From contig CAUZCL010000024.1 of assembly GCA_963578475.1 (NCBI GenBank), positions 1 through 64,000 on the forward strand: a stretch of DNA of 64,000 bases. The letters run 5' to 3'. Position 1 is the stretch's first letter. Each line of letters starts with the position of its first letter. Positions 18,148 through 26,754 of the stretch are shown in pieces. Both the position numbers and the translations under genes were made by a program. The notes beneath the pieces were generated by a model, which had not been told where the DNA came from, did not search any database, and was given only the letters and a program-made list of their open reading frames with translations. The DNA is from SMYC01 sp963578475 (lineage in GTDB: Bacteria; Acidobacteriota; Vicinamibacteria; Marinacidobacterales; SMYC01).

Positions 18148-18714
18148 ATGCCGTCCATCAAGGCGGATAAATGGATTCGAAGGATGGCGCTCGAGCATAG
18201 GATGGTTGACCCCTTCGTCGATCATCAAATCCGTGAGAACGTGATCTCATACGGTCTCTCATCCTACGGCTATGACATCCGTGTCTCGGACGAGTTCAAG
18301 ATCTTCACGAACGTCAACACCGCGGTCGTCGATCCCAAGAACTTCGATCCGAAGAGCTTCGTCGATTTCAAAGGCGACGTATGCATCATTCCGCCCAACT
18401 CCTTCGTACTCTCGAACACGGTCGAGAATTTTCGCATCCCGCGAAACGTCTACGCGGTCTGCATCGGCAAGTCGACCTATGCGCGCTGCGGCATCATCAT
18501 TAACGTGACGGGCTTCGACGCCGAGTGGGAAGGCAACGCCACCCTCGAGATCTCGAACACGACGCCGCTCCCGTGTCGCATCTACGCGAATGAGGGCATT
18601 GCCCAGGTCCTCTTTTTCGAGAGCGACGAAGAATGCGCGCTGTCGTACAAGGACAAGCAGGGCAAGTATCAAGGGCAGGAGCACATCACGTTGCCCAAGC
18701 TGGAAGGGAAATGA
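18148..18714 (+). CDS. dcd: dCTP deaminase
   Basis: A 188-residue trimeric dUTPase-fold enzyme converting dCTP to dUTP. Signatures are YGLSSYGYDIRVSDEF, the substrate strand CIGKSTYARCGI, and the catalytic-Glu segment TGFDAEWEGNATLEIS. The C-terminal QGQEHITLP tail that closes over the substrate is present. GAGAGGTGA precedes the ATG at 18148. Its stop overlaps or abuts the TTG start of the following dUTPase-like gene, which would consume the dUTP made here. Confidence 0.95.
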   Translation: MPSIKADKWIRRMALEHRMVDPFVDHQIRENVISYGLSSYGYDIRVSDEFKIFTNVNTAVVDPKNFDPKSFVDFKGDVCIIPPNSFVLSNTVENFRIPRNVYAVCIGKSTYARCGIIINVTGFDAEWEGNATLEISNTTPLPCRIYANEGIAQVLFFESDEECALSYKDKQGKYQGQEHITLPKLEGK

Positions 18715-18715
18715 G

Positions 18716-19231
18716 TTGAAGCTTGTCGAAGGCGACGCCCTCAGGGCGAGGCTCGCGGCCGACCCGCCGCTGGTCGAAGACTTCGTCGACCAAGAGACGC
18801 AGATTCAAATGAACGGCGTCGACTTCACACTGCGTGAGGTGGCCCACTTCGGCGACGAGCCCGGCGCCATCGATTTCGACAATTCTGAGCGCCGGACCCC
18901 CGAGACCTTCCCGATCGAGCCGGACAGCGACGGATGGTGGCAACTCGATCCCGGCCCTTACTGGGTCGTCTATAACGAGATCGTCAACATCCCCGCCGAC
19001 ATGTTCGGAATGGCGCGCACACGCTCGAGCCTCCTCCGAAGCGCCGCCCATATCGGCACCGCACTCTGGGACTCCGGCTATTCTGGCCGAAGCGGCTCGG
19101 TCCTCGTCGTGCACAACCCCGCCGGCCTCCGCCTCAAACGGAACGCGCGCGTCCTACAACTCGTGTTCTACGCCCTCGACGCCCCCGCCGCCAAGACTTA
19201 CGCGGGCAAGTACCAAGACGAAAACAAATAG
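18716..19231 (+). CDS. dut: dUTPase/dCTP-deaminase superfamily protein, probable dUTP diphosphatase
   Basis: I choose the TTG at 18716, one base after the dcd stop; the open frame extends upstream only inside dcd. The 171-residue product shares the dUTPase fold. MARTRSSLLRSAAHIGTAL and WDSGYSGRSGSVL match motifs around the nucleotide pocket, and the spacing is like the archaeal-type deoxyuridine-triphosphate nucleotidohydrolases. It lacks the C-terminal Gly-rich P-loop-like motif 5 of classical trimeric Dut. Following dcd it most simply hydrolyses dUTP to dUMP. It is less certain than dcd because a deaminase-like role is possible. Confidence 0.75.
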   Translation: MKLVEGDALRARLAADPPLVEDFVDQETQIQMNGVDFTLREVAHFGDEPGAIDFDNSERRTPETFPIEPDSDGWWQLDPGPYWVVYNEIVNIPADMFGMARTRSSLLRSAAHIGTALWDSGYSGRSGSVLVVHNPAGLRLKRNARVLQLVFYALDAPAAKTYAGKYQDENK

Positions 19232-19246
19232 CTCCGTTTCTCCCCC

Positions 19247-19404
19247 TCAGATCTTGCCGGCCAAATAGTCAACGATTTCGTTGTGTCGAGGGACCGTACT
19301 CGTGCGCTTGCTGGAAGGATTCCAACAGACGGTATGGCGTGAACCTTCTCTAAGGAGCTCGCAGCCGTGCTTGGTGAGATGCGGAGGAAACTTTTACGTT
19401 TCAT
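19247..19404 (-). pseudogene. hicA: HicA-type toxin, frameshifted
   Basis: The minus strand begins MKRKSFLR at 19404. After one lost base (CTCCGCATCTC where CTCCGCCATCTC is expected) homology continues in the next frame as HLTKHGCELLREGSRHTV, then CWNPSSKRTSTVPRHNEIVD and a stop at 19247. This is the HicA mRNA-interferase fold, including the catalytic His in GSRHTV. The frameshift at about codon 8 would abolish the toxin. The ATG overlaps the hicB stop by four bases (ATGA), the normal coupling of hicBA operons. The tail is also a few residues shorter than usual. Confidence 0.85.
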
Positions 19405-19621
19405 TCCAACGGTACACTGACAGCCTCGCGAATCACTTCGTGTCCCTCAGCTTCTTTCCTAGCTACCTCGTGGTTAGCTTGAAGGACGAGTTTAATCGCT
19501 TCTTTTAGGCTCTCCCGGCTTCTTCGAGAGTCTTCTCCTGCACATTGGCCCCTGGGAGCTCCTCAGCGTAGCCAATTCATTCGCCGATTTGTTCGAAAAC
19601 AGCGGTATAGCGATTTGCCAT
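19401..19621 (-). pseudogene. hicB: HicB-type antitoxin, nonsense codon plus frameshift
   Basis: From ATG 19621 the minus strand reads MANRYTAVFEQIGE, then TGA (19577-19579) where the family has Trp, then IGYAEELPGANVQEKTLEEA. The frame shifts at about 19510-19520 and continues as ESLKEAIKLVLQANHEVARK to VSVPLE and a TGA that overlaps hicA. This is the partial-RNaseH-fold HicB family. Two lesions inactivate it. Because toxin and antitoxin are both broken the system is dead as a whole, which avoids the toxicity that losing the antitoxin alone would cause. Confidence 0.85.
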
Positions 19622-19792
19622 ACGTTCGTTATCCCGCAGCAACTCCGACACGTGTGGGCCGTGCGGCGGTGTTGAAGCAGGTTAGCGGGTTGAGCTGCGG
19701 TTCTGATTTTGTCGTAGAGGTGCCGTCTCATGCGGGCTCAATATTCCCGATAGCAGGTGGCTGGTAGCCGGTACCTGAGTTACACTTCCGCA

Positions 19793-21758
19793 ATGGCGCT
19801 CGAGACTGGAACGCGGCTCGGGTCTTACGAGATCGTCGAGCCCATTGGTCGTGGTTGGATGGGGAAGGTCTATCGCGCCAAGGACCTCAAGCTAGGGCGG
19901 CAAGTTGCGCTCAAGGCCCTTCTTCCGTAATTTGCGTCCGATAACGACCTGCATCGGCGCTTCGAGAAGGAAACTCGCGCGGCTTCGGCGCTCAACCATC
20001 CGAACATCGTCCAGATTTACGACATCGGGGAGGACAACGGCACCCATTACATCGTGATGGAGCTCGTCGAGGGGACCAACCTTCGCGAGCTCTTGCGTCG
20101 TGCGCCCTTCGCCAACGACAAGCTCCTGGAGCTCGCGCAACAGATGGCTGCCGGCCTTGCCAAAGCGCATGGCGCTGGGATCGTTCATCGCGACCTGAAG
20201 CCGGAGAACATGATGGTGACGCTCGACGGCTTCTTGAAGATTCTCGATTTCGGGCTTGCCAAGCTTCTCGACGTGCCGTTCGAGACACACTTCGACGTGC
20301 CATTCGAGACACACTCGGGAATGGTGACGATGGTCCGCCAGGGCACGCGGCACGGCATGCTCATCGGGACGGTCGAGTATATGTCGCCGGAGCAAGCGGC
20401 CCGCAAGTCCGTGGACCATCGCTCGGATCAGTTCTCGCTCGGTCTGATTCTCTACGAGATGGCGACAGGCACGCTCGCGTTCCAACGGGAGACCGCGGCG
20501 CAAACGCTAGCGTCGATCATCGAGAGCGATCCAAAGCCCATGGTGGAGCTGAACGAAGCATGCCCAAGCGATCTCGTGCGGATTGTGAGACGGTGCCTTA
20601 GCAAGGCTCACACGGAGCGCTACGAAGACACGCGCGATCTGCAACAAGATCTCAAAGCTGTTGCCTTGCACAAACGCGAGCTGCCGCCGCTTCCTCCCGT
20701 GCCTCAGATCCCGGAGCCCGATGTCCCGTCCTTCGGAGGCCGCTTCCACGGTCAGGTGCGGCGAGAGGTGCGGGGTGCGGTCTCGAATGTGGAGCGCGAG
20801 ATTCGCGCAGCTTTCGGCGAGACCGAGGTCCTTCTTCGTTCGAGCGACGGCAGGACCAAGTCGCTATCGGAAAGAAGACTCCGGCGCAAACTACGCCGAA
20901 ACCGCTTCAGCGGGGACGAAATGGTCCGGCGAGCCGACGAGGGCGAGTGGGTGCACATCTACAAGAGTGACCTCTTCCGCCAAGAAGTGCCCTATACCGG
21001 CGACCCGGCCGATTGGGTGAGGAAACGCAAGATCAAGGACTTCCTGCGGCACGCCTGTTCTTTCGTGACGTTTGGGATTGCATGGTACATGTTCCAGGGC
21101 GAAGTGCCCGCGTGGATGGGCTTTTAGGGCATTGGGCTCGCCTTTCATGCTATGGGCACGCTCCCGGCAGCTCTGCCGCTTCTGCGACGAAAGCAAGAGC
21201 TCGCCGCGCCGCCCACGCCCGCGCTGCCAGAGACGCCCGCCCCATTGCCCGACTTGTTTTTGTTCGCCTCTTTTCTCGGGGAGGTCGAGAAAGTCAAAGA
21301 GCTTTTGTCGCGGCGCGGCGGTGAGGAGACGAAGCCTCTTGTGGCGGAAGTGGACGCGATCGTGAGCCGGATGCACGATCTCGCCGTGAAGCATCGCGAC
21401 CTTTCCGAGCAAACCTCGCCCGAGGAGCGCGACGCGCTTCAGGACACGCTCAAAGAGGCCGAACGTAATCTCGTGGCCGCGGATAACGCGAATGACCGGC
21501 GACTCTACCAGCGTCAGACCGAGGTCGTGAGGCAAAGAAGCGAGGCCATCGACAAAGCCTTGGGTGTGCTCCGCCGTCTCAAGGTTCGTCAGGACGTTGC
21601 CGAGCAGCAGATCAAAACAGCTTCGGTTGGATTTGTCACGCGGGGAAGCGTCGAGCGCGAGCGTGCCGAAGCTCACGTCGAGGCTTTCGGATATCCGGCA
21701 CGAAGTCGACGCGACCGAGCGCGTAGACGAAGCGATCGCTCGAGAGCTCTTGAGCTAG
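19793..21758 (+). pseudogene. Ser/Thr protein kinase with 2TM C-terminal domain, three lesions
   Basis: A PknB-type kinase. From ATG 19793 there is a Gly-rich loop IGRGWMG and the ATP-lysine motif VALK, then a TAA at 19928-19930 in place of a Glu codon (LLP-stop-FASDND). The same frame resumes through VHRDLKPENMMV, DFGLAK and GTVEYMSPEQA to a juxtamembrane region and a 2TM domain. A TAG at 21125-21127 replaces the Trp of the second membrane helix (GF-stop-GIGLAFHA). The frame then continues as a coiled coil until a frameshift at about 21620-21660, after which homology ends in DIRHEVDATERV and ELLS at 21758. With three independent lesions it cannot make a kinase, although an internal 357-codon frame from 20054 is open. 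Confidence 0.85.
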
Positions 21759-21919
21759 TCCCCTGTATCAGTAATTCGCAGTCTAAATCTCGGGCCCTTT
21801 TGCGCGCTGGCTTCGTTGCGGCTTCTCGGAATATCTAGATATGAAGTCGTCGCCGTGCCTCGCCAGCACACAAAATGACCTCGAGCTTTAGACCACGAAC
21901 TACTGATACAGGGGACTAG
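21755..21919. repeat. 165-bp imperfect palindromic element with perfect 19-bp ends
   Basis: The left end CTAGTCCCCTGTATCAGTA (21755-21773) is repeated in perfect inverted orientation at 21901-21919. The two arms stay similar inward for about 57 bases each (for example CAGTCTAAATCTCG against GGTCTAAAGCTCG, and CTTTTGCGCGCTGGC against CATTTTGTGTGCTGGC). The centre is the palindrome ATATCTAGATAT. Both outer ends are CTAG, which supplies the stop codon of the kinase remnant on one side and of tonB on the other. It resembles a MITE or fold-back element with a CTAG target duplication, or a very long bidirectional hairpin between convergent genes. No second copy was seen in the window. Confidence 0.8.
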
Positions 21920-22812
21920 TAGATCGCGAAGTCGACCGCGATGCCGGCGATGACATCCACGGGGTCGCCTTTGAATTTCGCCGGGACGAAGATCCACTGC
22001 CGCACGCAGCTGATTGCCTGATCGTTGAGCCCGCCTCCGAGGCCTTGCAGGATGCGAACTTCGCCGACGCGTCCTTCTTTGAGTATGACGACCTCGAGAT
22101 CGACGGTACCTTCGATCTTCTTGGCGAGCGCGTCTTGCGTGTATTGAGGCCGCACTTGTTTGCGAAGGAGAGGAGGCGTGATGCCGGAGCCCATGCGATA
22201 AGCGCCGCCGCCGAAGCCCCCGCCAGTGCCGGGTCCAAGCCCTGATCCGTCACCCTCGCCGATACCGCCTCCACTACCCGCACCCGCGTTGGCGGCGAGT
22301 CCGTCCTCGCCCTCGAGGCCGCCGCGGGTGTTCAGCTCGTCCGGAGCCATGGCGACGACGGGCGCTTTGATCTCGGGCGCCTCCTCTTCGTTTGGCTCTT
22401 CTTCCTCTTCCTCCTCCTCTTCTTCGGCAAGGTCAGGATCCTCGAATACGAGCTTCTCTTCGGGAACTTCCAATTGTACCGCTATTGTGGCCGCGTCTTG
22501 ACCCTCGATCTGCTGAAGCGACAGAGGGTCCTCGCTGCCGTCGCCCCCGCCGCCTCCTCCGCCCGGGCCTGGCTCCATAATGAAGACGAGGCTCGGTGGG
22601 TCCCACTTTTCCTCGACGGGCGGCCCTTCGGGGAAGAGAATGGAAATGATGAGCCCGCCCACGCCGATGCTTGCATAGGCGAGGGTGGTGTAGAACTGGG
22701 TCCGACGCTTGCGGTCGCGACTGTAGAACGGTGGCTCGATCTCGGCCCCCGAGAACGCGCTAACGATGTCGTCATCTCTGAAGACGTCTTTGAGCCAGGC
22801 GAAAAACTTCAT
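21916..22812 (-). CDS. tonB: TonB-family energy transducer
   Basis: 298 residues: a short cytoplasmic N-terminus, one membrane helix at about 45-60, a long periplasmic linker, and a C-terminal TonB domain (about 210-298) with VRPQYTQDALAKKIEGTV and EVRILQGLGGGLNDQA. The linker is not Pro-Lys rich as in classical TonB. It has a run of acidic residues (ten Glu near 130-140) and then Gly-rich stretches, probably an extended spacer of different charge. It would couple the proton motive force (with ExbBD, not in this window) to outer-membrane receptors. The stop codon lies in the end of the palindromic element. Confidence 0.85.
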   Translation of the reverse strand: MKFFAWLKDVFRDDDIVSAFSGAEIEPPFYSRDRKRRTQFYTTLAYASIGVGGLIISILFPEGPPVEEKWDPPSLVFIMEPGPGGGGGGGDGSEDPLSLQQIEGQDAATIAVQLEVPEEKLVFEDPDLAEEEEEEEEEEPNEEEAPEIKAPVVAMAPDELNTRGGLEGEDGLAANAGAGSGGGIGEGDGSGLGPGTGGGFGGGAYRMGSGITPPLLRKQVRPQYTQDALAKKIEGTVDLEVVILKEGRVGEVRILQGLGGGLNDQAISCVRQWIFVPAKFKGDPVDVIAGIAVDFAIY

Positions 22813-22894
22813 CTGATTCTAATTTTCCTCTGAACGCGGCGGGGATGCAAGGGAACCCCTCACATTACCGTCTGATACACTCCGATTGCAAGCC

Positions 22895-24681
22895 ATGAGC
22901 CTCCCCATCCGCCTTTCCGTGGAAGACTCCATCGTCCGGATAACTTTAGATCTTCAGGGTGAAAAAACAACAAGCTCTCGCGAGCGGTGATGGAACGGCT
23001 CGGCGAAGTTCTGGCCGAGCTCGAGCGGCGCACCGATATTCGCGGCGCGGTGCTCGATTCCGCGAAAACCGGCGTCTTCAACGCGGGAGCCGATGTAAAC
23101 GAGATCGGCTCGGTGACGGATGGCGAGGCGGCGGCCGAGGCCGTGCGTGCGGGCCAGGCTCTCATGGACCGCATCGAAGGGCTGCCCTTTCCCGTCGTCG
23201 CCTCAATAGGTGGCGTGTGCCTCGGAGGAGGGACGGAATTAGCGCTCGCTTGCGACGCCCGGGTGGGCTCGGATCACCCACGTTTCCAGCTTGGCCTCCC
23301 CGAGGTCAATCTTGGAATCCTACCCGTCTGGGGCGGCGCGACCCGGCTCCCGCGCCTCATTGGACTTCCCAAAGCGCTCGATTTCGTCCTCCGCGGGCGC
23401 CCAGTGGACGCCAAGCGGGCGGAGCGGCTCGGCATTCTCGACCGGGCGGTCGCCCACGGTGAGCTCGAGAAGAGGTCCCTCAAGCTTCTCCACGCCCTCA
23501 TCGAAGGCGAGCGTCCCCGCCGCCGGAAGCCGTCCTTTTTCGAGCGCCTTTTGTCCGGAAATCCTCTCGGCCGGGCCCTGTTGTTCTCACAGGCGAGAAA
23601 GCGTGTGCTCGGTCAGACGAAAGGCCACTATCCGGCACCTCTCGCCATCCTCGACGTGCTCAGGCGGGGGCACGCGTCCAAGCAACGCTCGTTGGAGCTC
23701 GAAGTCGAGCACGCGAAAACGTTGCTCCCAGGCGCTGTCTCGAAGAATCTCGTCCATTTGTTCTTCTTGAACGAAAACGCCAAGAAAGATCCCGGCGTCA
23801 CCGACGACGCCGTCGAGCCGAGGCCGTTCGCGAGCGCCGCCCTGCTCGGTGCGGGGCTTTCCGCCGCGCGCTCGATTTTCGAGCGCCTGCTCAAGCGGCG
23901 AAGACTGAGGATGACGTGCTGGGAGCTCGAGCGCAAGATGGCGCTCATTACGACCACGCTCGATTTCAGCGGGTTCAAGAACGCGGATGTCGTCTTTGAG
24001 GCCATCGTCGAGGACATCGAAATCAAGAAGAGCGTTTTTCGCCAGCTCGAGCCAGTGGTCTCTGAAAGCTGTTTGATAGCGTCCAACACGTCCACCCTTT
24101 CCGTCAGCGACATGCAGAGCGTTCTCGAGAGGCCGGAGCGGATGGCGGGTTTTCACTTCTTCAACCCCGTCGACCGCATGCCGCTCATCGAAGTGATCCG
24201 GGGCGACAAGACGGACAACCGGGCGACGGCCTCGCTCGTGGCGCTCGCCAAAAAGCTCGGAAAGACTCCGGTCGTGGTGAAAGATGGTCCCGGGTTCCTC
24301 GTAAACCGCATTCTCGGGCCCTATTTGAACGAGGCGGGCCATCTTTTCGAGGAATGCGGTGACATCGCAGCCATTGATCGAGCTTTCGTCGCCTTTGGCA
24401 TGCCGATGGGCCCCCTCCGTTTGTTCGATGAGGTCGGGCTCATGGTTGCGGAGGCCGCGCGCTGCCTCGACGAGGGGATCGTGTGCAGCCCGGGAGAGCT
24501 CGACCTCGCCATGGTAATGGGTACGGGCTTTCCGCCGTTCCACGGTGGCTTGCTTCGCTACGCCGATCATTACGGGGTGGCGCGCATCGTCGACGATCTC
24601 GCCAAGTGGAGCGGCCAACTCGGGAGCCGCTTCGATCCCACACCATCGCTTCGGGATCGCAAAGCGTTCTACCGGCAATAA
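22895..24681 (+). pseudogene. fadJ: FadJ/FadB-like fatty-acid oxidation alpha subunit, frameshift and two internal deletions
   Basis: A bifunctional enoyl-CoA hydratase/3-hydroxyacyl-CoA dehydrogenase. The N-terminus (ATG 22895) is in one frame up to an A6 tract (22962-22967). The rest follows in the -1 frame, rejoining as NNKLSRAVMERLGEVLAEL. The hydratase half is intact in motif terms (GGGTELALACDAR, EVNLGILP). The dehydrogenase half has lost its NAD loop: LLGAG runs directly into LSAARSIFERLL where about 30 residues of beta-alpha-beta are expected. A second gap of about 90 residues follows LFDEVGL. HFFNPV and NTSTL remain. The total is about 595 codons, against over 700 in the family. The hydratase half might survive if the A6 slip is tolerated, but dehydrogenase activity should be absent. 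Confidence 0.8.
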
Positions 24682-24856
24682 ATGTAGTCAGCCCAGCTAC
24701 AACGTTTCGATTTTAGGGCGGCTTGTGGTTAATTTTGTAGGGTAATCACCACGCGGAAACGGGGGGGTTCCACAGCCCCTTCAAGTCACTGCAAAATAAG
24801 AACTAATTCGAATGGCCGATCGGGGTCGTCTCTGGCATGTGAGTTGCACTGGTAAA

Positions 24857-24882
24857 TGGTCAATCGTTGCGGAGGTTGACCA
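24857..24882 (+). promoter_or_regulatory. Inverted repeat framing the ribosome binding site of the small gene
   Basis: TGGTCAA (24857-24863) and TTGACCA (24876-24882) are perfect inverted copies separated by 12 bases that contain GCGGAGG, the ribosome binding site. The second arm ends on the A of the start codon. In RNA this would put the site in a hairpin loop with the start at the stem. As DNA it could be an operator. Confidence 0.4.
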
Positions 24883-25094
24883 TGGCAGAAGCGATTCCGA
24901 AAGCTATGTGGTCCGAAGAGGAAGAGTACAGTGAGCGCCTGTTTTACTGGGAGTTCTTGGTGAATAACTGGCTCATTCCCGGCCCTGCCATCCTCAAGGA
25001 TAACGACGCGCTCGACTCCTTCACGGAGCCGCGTGTGCCGAGCCTGCACGACTACGGCTGGCTTCTGGAGCCAGACTCCCTCCTCGAACAGTGA
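24882..25094 (+). CDS. Small hypothetical protein
   Basis: A 70-residue acidic protein, MAEAIPKAMWSEEEEY onward, rich in aromatic and acidic residues with no membrane helix or known motif. The ATG is preceded by GGAGG at seven bases, in the loop of an inverted repeat. Its last 74 bases overlap the 3' end of the convergent membrane protein gene, so one of the two ends may not be functional. I do not recognise the family. The good ribosome binding site is the main support. Confidence 0.4.
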   Translation: MAEAIPKAMWSEEEEYSERLFYWEFLVNNWLIPGPAILKDNDALDSFTEPRVPSLHDYGWLLEPDSLLEQ

Positions 25095-26670
25095 TCGCGT
25101 AGAGACGATCTGAGGACTCCTCGGCTACGAGCTCGAGGAGTCCCGAATCCACCGCTTTGTGTACCTGCCGCTTCATGCGCGGGCCGAGCCTCCCTTCGTG
25201 GGCCAACACGTAGCGGACGCCCTTGCTCTCCATGGCGCGCAAGCCTCGTAGGAAGTCACGCCGCATGAGCTGGCGGTAGGCGAGCCCATAGCTCGGCGGT
25301 GCGAAGCCGCTATAGCCGTTCACGATTTGGCGGTGGTGGAAGATCGATCGATAAACGAAGATCGCGTTGTCCTGGAACCGCTCGGGTGGCGGCAGGGGGA
25401 GCTCGACCATCGCGCCGGGCTCGGGCAGCGTTTCCACGTGACGATAGATCGCGGGGTAGGACGGCGCCTCCATTTGGAAAACGAGCGGCGCTACGAGACA
25501 TTCGAGGGCGGCGACGATGACGAGAGCCCATCGCAAAACGGGCCGCTTGACGCGCGTCAGGCCGATGGCGGCGAGTAGTGCTACGGCGAGCAAGAACAAC
25601 ACGCCCGCGCGCGACGGCACGCGCATGGCCCTATAGGGTGCGGCAACATTGTACAGAAACGTGAACAACCCCAACGAGGGGCCGAGCGACAAAGCCACGC
25701 CGAGAAGACCGACGGCCACCCAGCACCATTTACGCTCCCGCTCCCGCCCAGCCGTCAGGAGCGCAGTGGCCGCGAGTGTGAGCGCGACGAATCCGGGGAA
25801 CAGCGGCTCGTTCGCTTTTGGAAGAAAAGCGTGGAGCCACGAGAAGCTCGACAGATATTCGTGAAGCCCAGCGGAAAACTCGGCCGCCGTTTGCAGCGAG
25901 CGCACCCGCCCTGATTGAAGCTTGGCCAGATAAGGAAGGACGAGAGGCATCACGAGCACGACCGCGAGCACACCTCCGACGAGTAGCTGCCCGAGGGCAC
26001 GCCGCCGCTTTTCTTGGGGCACCCAGTAGAGCTCGGTGAGCGCCACGATCGGGACGGCGCTCGCAACGTAGACCGTGTAGTAAACGCTCGAGCCGAACGT
26101 CAACAACGCCGCCAGCGCAAAGCCGACCGTGGCGTATAGGCGTCCCCTCCCGGCGACGAGCCATCGTACCAAGACGAAGCTGAGCGGGACGCCGAAAGCG
26201 AGCTGAAGCTGCAAGTGCGGCAGATGAGCAAAGCGATACGGTGCGAAGGTAAACAATATTCCTGCGAGATAGGCCGCCAACCGATCGTGCGTGAGCTCGA
26301 AGGCGAGTGCGAAGGCTGCCAGGCCGGAAAAAACGAACGCTGCGAGGAGCACGATGTTCACGAGAAGAATCGGGTTGTCAGAGACGAGCGCCACAGGGGC
26401 CGCGATGAGAGACGCGGTCAGAAGGTTCTCGGAATAGGCGAGAGCGCCCTTCTCGGGAAAGAAGATATTTGCGTCGAAAAGATGAAGCGGGTCGTTTCGT
26501 AACTGCTCGAGATTCCATGAAACGATGAAGCCGTTCAAGAGGGCGTCGGGACTGTCGAGGCGATTCGCTTGTCCCAGCGCGGTTACGAGCGGGAAGGTGA
26601 AAACGAGGCTCGCGAGAGTAAAAATGCCTGCGGCGGCGAGAAGCTCGCGGGCGCTCGGTGTCTTGGGCAC
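25021..26670 (-). CDS. Large polytopic membrane protein (GT39/YfhO-like)
   Basis: A 549-residue protein with about eleven hydrophobic helices over residues 10-390 and a C-terminal soluble part with DLPPPERFQDN-like and GYSGFAPPSYG segments. The helix pattern, an early loop containing LDSPDALLNGFIVSWNLEQL with an acidic residue after helix 1, and VPSRAGVLFLLAVALL are like GT-C fold glycosyltransferase-related proteins of the YfhO/GT39 type. Substrate and activity cannot be inferred. The last 20 or so residues are low-complexity and overlap the small gene, possibly added after loss of the original stop. It ends facing the 24882 gene and is divergent from the 26755 gene. Confidence 0.65.
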   Translation of the reverse strand: MPKTPSARELLAAAGIFTLASLVFTFPLVTALGQANRLDSPDALLNGFIVSWNLEQLRNDPLHLFDANIFFPEKGALAYSENLLTASLIAAPVALVSDNPILLVNIVLLAAFVFSGLAAFALAFELTHDRLAAYLAGILFTFAPYRFAHLPHLQLQLAFGVPLSFVLVRWLVAGRGRLYATVGFALAALLTFGSSVYYTVYVASAVPIVALTELYWVPQEKRRRALGQLLVGGVLAVVLVMPLVLPYLAKLQSGRVRSLQTAAEFSAGLHEYLSSFSWLHAFLPKANEPLFPGFVALTLAATALLTAGRERERKWCWVAVGLLGVALSLGPSLGLFTFLYNVAAPYRAMRVPSRAGVLFLLAVALLAAIGLTRVKRPVLRWALVIVAALECLVAPLVFQMEAPSYPAIYRHVETLPEPGAMVELPLPPPERFQDNAIFVYRSIFHHRQIVNGYSGFAPPSYGLAYRQLMRRDFLRGLRAMESKGVRYVLAHEGRLGPRMKRQVHKAVDSGLLELVAEESSDRLYAITVRGGSLAPEASRSRAGSAHAAP

Positions 26671-26754
26671 GACAGATTATCGCAAAATCGCGAGCAATCA
26701 CGTATCAAATCTGCTATCTTCTTGCGACGCAGTATAGAAATGGGGCGAATTCCT

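Noticed and set aside
20054..21127. Kinase called as an intact 357-codon gene
   Set aside because: The Gly-rich loop and ATP-lysine lie upstream of the in-frame TAA at 19928 in the same frame, so this frame alone lacks the nucleotide-binding part.
21755..21919. Simple rho-independent terminator
   Set aside because: The palindrome is far longer than a terminator and has no T tract. Perfect 19-bp ends with CTAG suggest a mobile or fold-back element.
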